Program-made: the position numbers and the translations under genes
From: Streptomyces sindenensis
Lineage (GTDB): Bacteria > Actinomycetota > Actinomycetes > Streptomycetales > Streptomycetaceae
Reading direction: 5' to 3'
DNA length: 64,000 nt
NCBI RefSeq assembly: GCF_014649035.1
Contig: NZ_BMSG01000014.1
Location: 62,001 to 126,000, forward strand
Notes under the pieces: generated by a model
The model's input: the letters and a program-made list of their open reading frames with translations, nothing else
Databases searched by the model: none
What the model was told of the DNA's origin: nothing
In this document: in pieces, positions 60,373 through 64,000 of the stretch
How positions within the stretch are numbered: the first letter of the stretch is position 1
Layout: the number at the start of each line of letters is the position of its first letter

Positions 60373-61737
60373 ATGCGCACAACCCTCTCGATACGCAGGA
60401 CCGCGATCGTGTTCGCGGCGGTCGGCGCTCTGGCGCTCACCGGCTGCGGGGGCGACGGCGACGGCAAGAAGAAGTCGGGCGGCGACTCCGGCAAGGGCAC
60501 GGACAGCGCGTCCACGGTCGACCTGCCGAAGCTGGACGGGGAGAAGGTCTCCGTCGCCGCGGTCTGGACCGGGCCCGAGCAGGCCAACTTCACCAAGGTG
60601 CTGGATGAGTTCGAGAAGCGAACGGGCGCGGACGTCACGTTCGTCCCGGCGCAGGACCCGATCATCAACTTCCTCGGTACCAAGATCGCGGGCAAGCAGC
60701 CGCCGGACGTGGCGATGATCCCGCAGGTCGGCGCGATCCAGCAGGCGGCCGCGAAGAAGTGGGCCAAGCCGGTCGGCGCCGAGGCGAAGGCCCAGCTCGC
60801 CAAGAACTACGCCCAGGTCTGGCAGGACCTCGGTGCGGTCGACGGCACCCAGTACGGGGTGTACTTCAAGGCCGCCAACAAGTCCCTGATCTGGTACAAC
60901 GCCGCCGCGTTCGACAACGCGGGGGCGAGCGAGCCGAAGACCTGGAAGGACTTCCTCACCACCGCCGAGACGGTGGGCGCCTCCGGCGTCACCCCGGTCT
61001 CGGTGGGCGGCGCGGACGGCTGGACGCTGACCGACTGGTTCGAGAACGTCTACCTCTCGCAGGCGGGCCCGGAGAAGTACGACCAGCTGGCGAAGCACGA
61101 GATCCCGTGGACCGACCCGTCCGTGAAGGACGCGCTGACCACGCTGGCCGAGCTGTTCGGAAAGCCGGAGCTGATCGCGGGCGGGGCGGACGGGGCGCTC
61201 CAGACGGAGTTCCCGGCCTCCGTGACCCAGACCTTCACCGGGGGCGACCAGCCCAAGGGCGCGATGGTCTTCGAGGGTGACTTCGTCGCCGTCAACATCG
61301 CGCAGACCGAGGCGAAGATCGGTACGGACGCCAAGGTGTTCCCGTTCCCCGCGGTCGGCGCGGACTCGCCCGTGGTGACCGGCGGCGACGCGGCGGTGGC
61401 GCTGAAGGACAGCAAGGGCGCGCAGGCGCTGCTGACCTGGCTGGCGTCGGCGGACGCGGCGAAGATCTGGGCCGAGGCGGGCGGGTTCATCTCCCCGAAC
61501 AAGAGCCTGGACCTGAAGGCGTACCCGAACGAGGTGCAGCGCACCATGGCGCAGGCGCTGATCGACGCGGGTGACGACGTCCGGTTCGACATGTCCGACC
61601 AGGCCCCGCAGTCGTTCGGCGGGACGCCCGGGGCGGGCGAGTGGAAGATCCTCCAGGACTTCCTGAAGAACCCGAAGGACATCGCGGGGACCCAGAAGAA
61701 ACTGGAGTCCGAAGCGGTCAAGGCGTACAAGAGCTGA
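60373..61737 (+). CDS. Sugar-binding lipoprotein of a second ABC importer
   Basis: The protein has 454 residues from ATG 60373, preceded by GGGCAGGA. The signal peptide ends with the lipobox LTGC (Cys about residue 24) and a Lys/Gly/Ser linker. The mature protein is a family 1 solute-binding protein (VWTGPEQANFTKVLDEFEKR, TPVSVGGADGWTLTDWFENV, MVFEGDFVAVNI). Alpha-glucoside or related sugars are possible by recall of neighbours in S. coelicolor; the substrate is not shown by the sequence. First gene of an operon running off the window. Confidence 0.87.
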   Translation: MRTTLSIRRTAIVFAAVGALALTGCGGDGDGKKKSGGDSGKGTDSASTVDLPKLDGEKVSVAAVWTGPEQANFTKVLDEFEKRTGADVTFVPAQDPIINFLGTKIAGKQPPDVAMIPQVGAIQQAAAKKWAKPVGAEAKAQLAKNYAQVWQDLGAVDGTQYGVYFKAANKSLIWYNAAAFDNAGASEPKTWKDFLTTAETVGASGVTPVSVGGADGWTLTDWFENVYLSQAGPEKYDQLAKHEIPWTDPSVKDALTTLAELFGKPELIAGGADGALQTEFPASVTQTFTGGDQPKGAMVFEGDFVAVNIAQTEAKIGTDAKVFPFPAVGADSPVVTGGDAAVALKDSKGAQALLTWLASADAAKIWAEAGGFISPNKSLDLKAYPNEVQRTMAQALIDAGDDVRFDMSDQAPQSFGGTPGAGEWKILQDFLKNPKDIAGTQKKLESEAVKAYKS

Positions 61738-61741
61738 CGCC

Positions 61742-63124
61742 GTGACGACAGCGACCGCTGGGGGCGCCGGTGCGGCGCCCCCGGCCGACGGCACGAGTCC
61801 GGGCCCGTCCCCCGACCCGAAGAAGCCCGGCCGGAGCGTGACCGGCACCCGCAGGGTCGTCGCGGCGGTGTTCCTGCTGCCCGCGCTGGTGCTGCTCGGT
61901 GCACTGGTGCTCTACCCGATCGGGTATTCGGTCTACCGGTCCTTCTTCGACCAGGCCGGTACGGGCTTCGCCGGGTTCGACAACTACACCGCTCTGTTCA
62001 CCGACGACACGATCCTCACGGCGGTGAAGAACAACGCGATCTGGGTGGTCTTCGCCCCGACGGTCGCCACCGCGCTGGGGCTGATCTTCGCGGTGCTGAC
62101 CGAACGGATCCGCTGGGGCACCGCGTTCAAGCTGATCGTCTTCATGCCGATGGCGATCTCGATGCTGGCGGCGGGCATCATCTTCCGGCTGGTGTACGAC
62201 CAGGCCCCCGAGCGCGGGGTGGCCAACGCGGTGGCGGTGAGCGTGCACGACACGTTCAACGAGTCCGCCGGTTTCCCGAAGGCCCGCCCGCTGCCCGTCC
62301 ACCCGCTGGAGAAGGCGGCCGGCGGGGCGTTCGTGTCCAAGGAGCCGATCCGGGCGGGCGAGCCGCTGCGGGTACCGCTGGTCGGCGTGGCCCCGGCGAA
62401 GATGCCCGGCGACGCACGGCCGGCCGAGGGCGCGCCCACGGCCTCCGGGGACACGATCTCCGGTACGGCGTGGCTGGACTTCACCCGGGGCGGCGGCGGG
62501 AAACCGAACGTCGTCGACCCGAAGGAGCTGGGGCTCAAGGGCCTGAAGGTCGAGGCGGTGAAGGACGGCGAGGTCGTCGCCACCGCGACGGCGGGGGCGG
62601 ACGGGGTGTTCACCCTGCCCGCCTCGGCGGACGGCGCCCAACTCCGGCTGCCAGCCGACAACTTCCGCGAGCCGTACAACGGCGTCGACTGGCTCGGCCC
62701 GTCCCTCGTGACGCCCGGGATCATCGGCAGTTACGTGTGGATGTGGGCCGGGTTCGCCATGGTGCTGATCGCCGCCGGCCTGGCCGGCCTGCCGCGCGAG
62801 CTGCTGGAGGCGGCCCGGGTGGACGGGGCCAACGAGTGGCAGGTGTTCCGCCGGATCACGGTGCCGATGCTGGCGCCGGTGCTCGCGGTGGTCCTGGTGA
62901 CGCTGATGATCAACGTGCTGAAGGTCTTCGACCTGGTGTTCATCATCGCGCCGGGCTCCTCCCAGGACGACGCGAACGTCCTGGCACTCCAGCTCTACCG
63001 GTCCTCGTTCGGCACGGACGCGGACCTGGGGATCGGCAGCGCGATCGCGGTGCTCCTGCTGCTGCTGGTGATCCCGGTGATGCTGGTCAACATCCGCCGG
63101 ATCCGGAAGGAGGGACGGCGATGA
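61742..63124 (+). CDS. Sugar ABC permease 1 with large inserted domain
   Basis: The protein has 460 residues, about 150 more than MalF-type permeases of this group. GTG at 61742 is 5 bases after the binding-protein stop. Three helices (about 40–155) are followed by an insertion at about 160–320 and then the remaining helices with the EAA loop LLEAARVDGANEWQVF. The insert contains SGTAWLDFTRGGGGKPNVVD and LKVEAVKDGEVVATATAGAD, then GVFTLP, resembling a carboxypeptidase-regulatory/SdrD-B-like beta sandwich. It should be outside the membrane, near the binding protein docking side. Confidence 0.87.
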   Translation: MTTATAGGAGAAPPADGTSPGPSPDPKKPGRSVTGTRRVVAAVFLLPALVLLGALVLYPIGYSVYRSFFDQAGTGFAGFDNYTALFTDDTILTAVKNNAIWVVFAPTVATALGLIFAVLTERIRWGTAFKLIVFMPMAISMLAAGIIFRLVYDQAPERGVANAVAVSVHDTFNESAGFPKARPLPVHPLEKAAGGAFVSKEPIRAGEPLRVPLVGVAPAKMPGDARPAEGAPTASGDTISGTAWLDFTRGGGGKPNVVDPKELGLKGLKVEAVKDGEVVATATAGADGVFTLPASADGAQLRLPADNFREPYNGVDWLGPSLVTPGIIGSYVWMWAGFAMVLIAAGLAGLPRELLEAARVDGANEWQVFRRITVPMLAPVLAVVLVTLMINVLKVFDLVFIIAPGSSQDDANVLALQLYRSSFGTDADLGIGSAIAVLLLLLVIPVMLVNIRRIRKEGRR

Positions 63125-64000
63125 GCAGCGCACCGGATGTGAACACCGCCCGCATCGGCCGCCAGAAGGCGGTCTCCCGCAAGCCGGGCGCCCCTGAAGC
63201 ACCCAAGGCGAAGCAGTCCCTCGGGGCCAGGATCGCCGCCCGCGCGGGCGGCGGGGTGATGCGGGTCTTCCTGGTCCTGGTCGCCCTGTTCTGGCTGATG
63301 CCCACGATCGGACTGCTGCTGTCCTCGCTGCGCGGTCCGCAGGACATCGCGGCGACCGGCTGGTGGAAGATCTTCACCGTCCCGTCCGAGCTGACCTTCG
63401 AGAACTACCAGCGGCTGCTGGACAACTCGACGATCACGGGCTCGCTCGGCAGCACCATCATGATCACCGTCCCCTCCACTCTGCTGGTGGTGCTGATCGG
63501 GTCGTTCGCCGGATACGCCTTCGCCTGGATGGATTTCCCCGGCCGGGACTGGCTGTTCCTGCTGGTCGTCGGGTTGCTCGTGGTGCCGGTGCAGGTCGCG
63601 CTGATCCCGGTCTCCGAACTGTTCGGCACCATCGGGATCTTCGAGACGACGCTCGGGGTGGTGCTGTTCCACACGGCGTTCGGCCTGCCGTTCGCGATCT
63701 TCCTGCTGCGGAACTTCTTCGCGGAGATCCCGCGCGAACTCCTGGAGGCCGCCCGGCTCGACGGGGCGGGCGAGATCCGGCTCTTCACCCGGGTCGTGAT
63801 GCCCCTGGGCGGTCCGGCGATCGCCTCGCTCGGCATCTTCCAGTTCCTGTGGGTGTGGAACGACATGCTGGTCGCCCTGATCTTCGCGGACTCCGGGTCG
63901 CCGCCGATCACCGTGGCGCTCCAGCAGCAGGTACGCCAGTTCGGCAACAACATCGACGTGCTCGCGCCCGGCGCGTTCGTGTCGATGGTGATCCCGCTGG
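63121..64000 (+). CDS. Sugar ABC permease 2 (3' end outside window)
   Basis: ATG 63121 overlaps the preceding stop (ATGA). The frame is open to the window edge, 293 codons. A 45-residue Lys/Ala-rich N-terminus precedes helices with WLMPTIGLLLSSLRGPQDIA, and the EAA loop is ELLEAARLDGAGEIRLFTRV. This is the MalG partner of the previous gene. No ATPase gene is seen before the edge. Confidence 0.92.
   Translation, partial: MSSAPDVNTARIGRQKAVSRKPGAPEAPKAKQSLGARIAARAGGGVMRVFLVLVALFWLMPTIGLLLSSLRGPQDIAATGWWKIFTVPSELTFENYQRLLDNSTITGSLGSTIMITVPSTLLVVLIGSFAGYAFAWMDFPGRDWLFLLVVGLLVVPVQVALIPVSELFGTIGIFETTLGVVLFHTAFGLPFAIFLLRNFFAEIPRELLEAARLDGAGEIRLFTRVVMPLGGPAIASLGIFQFLWVWNDMLVALIFADSGSPPITVALQQQVRQFGNNIDVLAPGAFVSMVIPL

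Overview
The window is high-GC actinobacterial chromosome, almost certainly Streptomyces. The support is the codon bias, the frequent GTG/TTG starts, the gene order ssrA–smpB–S41 protease–ftsX–ftsE–prfB followed by the tandem kinases pkaB/pkaA, the murA–hup–malic enzyme–HelD-like–sigma/anti-sigma order, and a tmRNA tag ending ALAA. Nearly all of it reads as core or conserved-accessory chromosome. No prophage, insertion sequence or CRISPR array was seen.

Region by region. 1–6.6 kb: MFS fragment, Lon-like Ser/Lys protease, IclR regulator, a palindrome plus collagen-like tandem repeats, a superfamily II helicase, a Doc-type toxin with its ribbon-helix-helix antitoxin, and an MFS exporter. 6.8 kb: an atypical tRNA-Cys with its own promoter and terminator. 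7–11.6 kb: a five-gene operon of unknown function, consisting of a small WXG/AG1-like protein, a 780-aa DUF6571-like protein, a lipoprotein, a 73-aa protein and a membrane-anchored protein. 11.9–17 kb: a three-subunit molybdenum hydroxylase (FAD, 2Fe-2S, Mo) with two oddities: a missing catalytic Glu and a 383-aa disordered extension on the Fe-S subunit. 17.3–22.3 kb: a chitobiose/GlcNAc-type ABC uptake operon with an intracellular GH20 hexosaminidase, headed by an almost perfect DasR (dre) box. 22.4–34 kb: DUF3039, YqgE, MurA, a frameshifted AraC regulator, DUF2000, HU, ACT-domain malic enzyme, HelD-like helicase, SigU/anti-sigma pair, and a CGNR protein.

34–38 kb: two GNAT acetyltransferases, an 18–20 bp tandem repeat block, nnaR (HemD-like nitrate regulator, preceded by a GlnR-like double box) and narK. 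38–42 kb: the mat locus (matA, matB and an acyltransferase, translationally coupled) for extracellular amino-polysaccharide. 42–45.6 kb: LysR/MFS divergent pair with a T-N11-A palindrome, and a hypothetical gene. 45.6–52.5 kb: tmRNA, smpB, S41 protease, ftsX, ftsE, a 65-residue zinc-ribbon membrane protein, an LAETG surface protein with TGETT repeats, and prfB. 52.6–60.2 kb: two transmembrane Ser/Thr kinases facing a 1301-aa FHA plus FtsK/EssC-like protein that carries RTPYP repeats and an Arg in place of the Walker A Lys. 60.3–64 kb: a second sugar ABC importer whose first permease carries a large inserted domain; its second permease runs off the window.

Functional links: both ABC importers lack an ATPase gene, as is usual for Streptomyces systems energised by a shared MsiK-type ATPase. 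Nitrate uptake (narK) and its regulator (nnaR) are adjacent. Trans-translation RNA and protein are adjacent. The best candidates for undescribed biology are the kinase/FHA-EssC-like module at 52.6–60.2 kb and the AG1/DUF6571-like operon at 7–11.6 kb; both show similarity to type VII secretion components or substrates.
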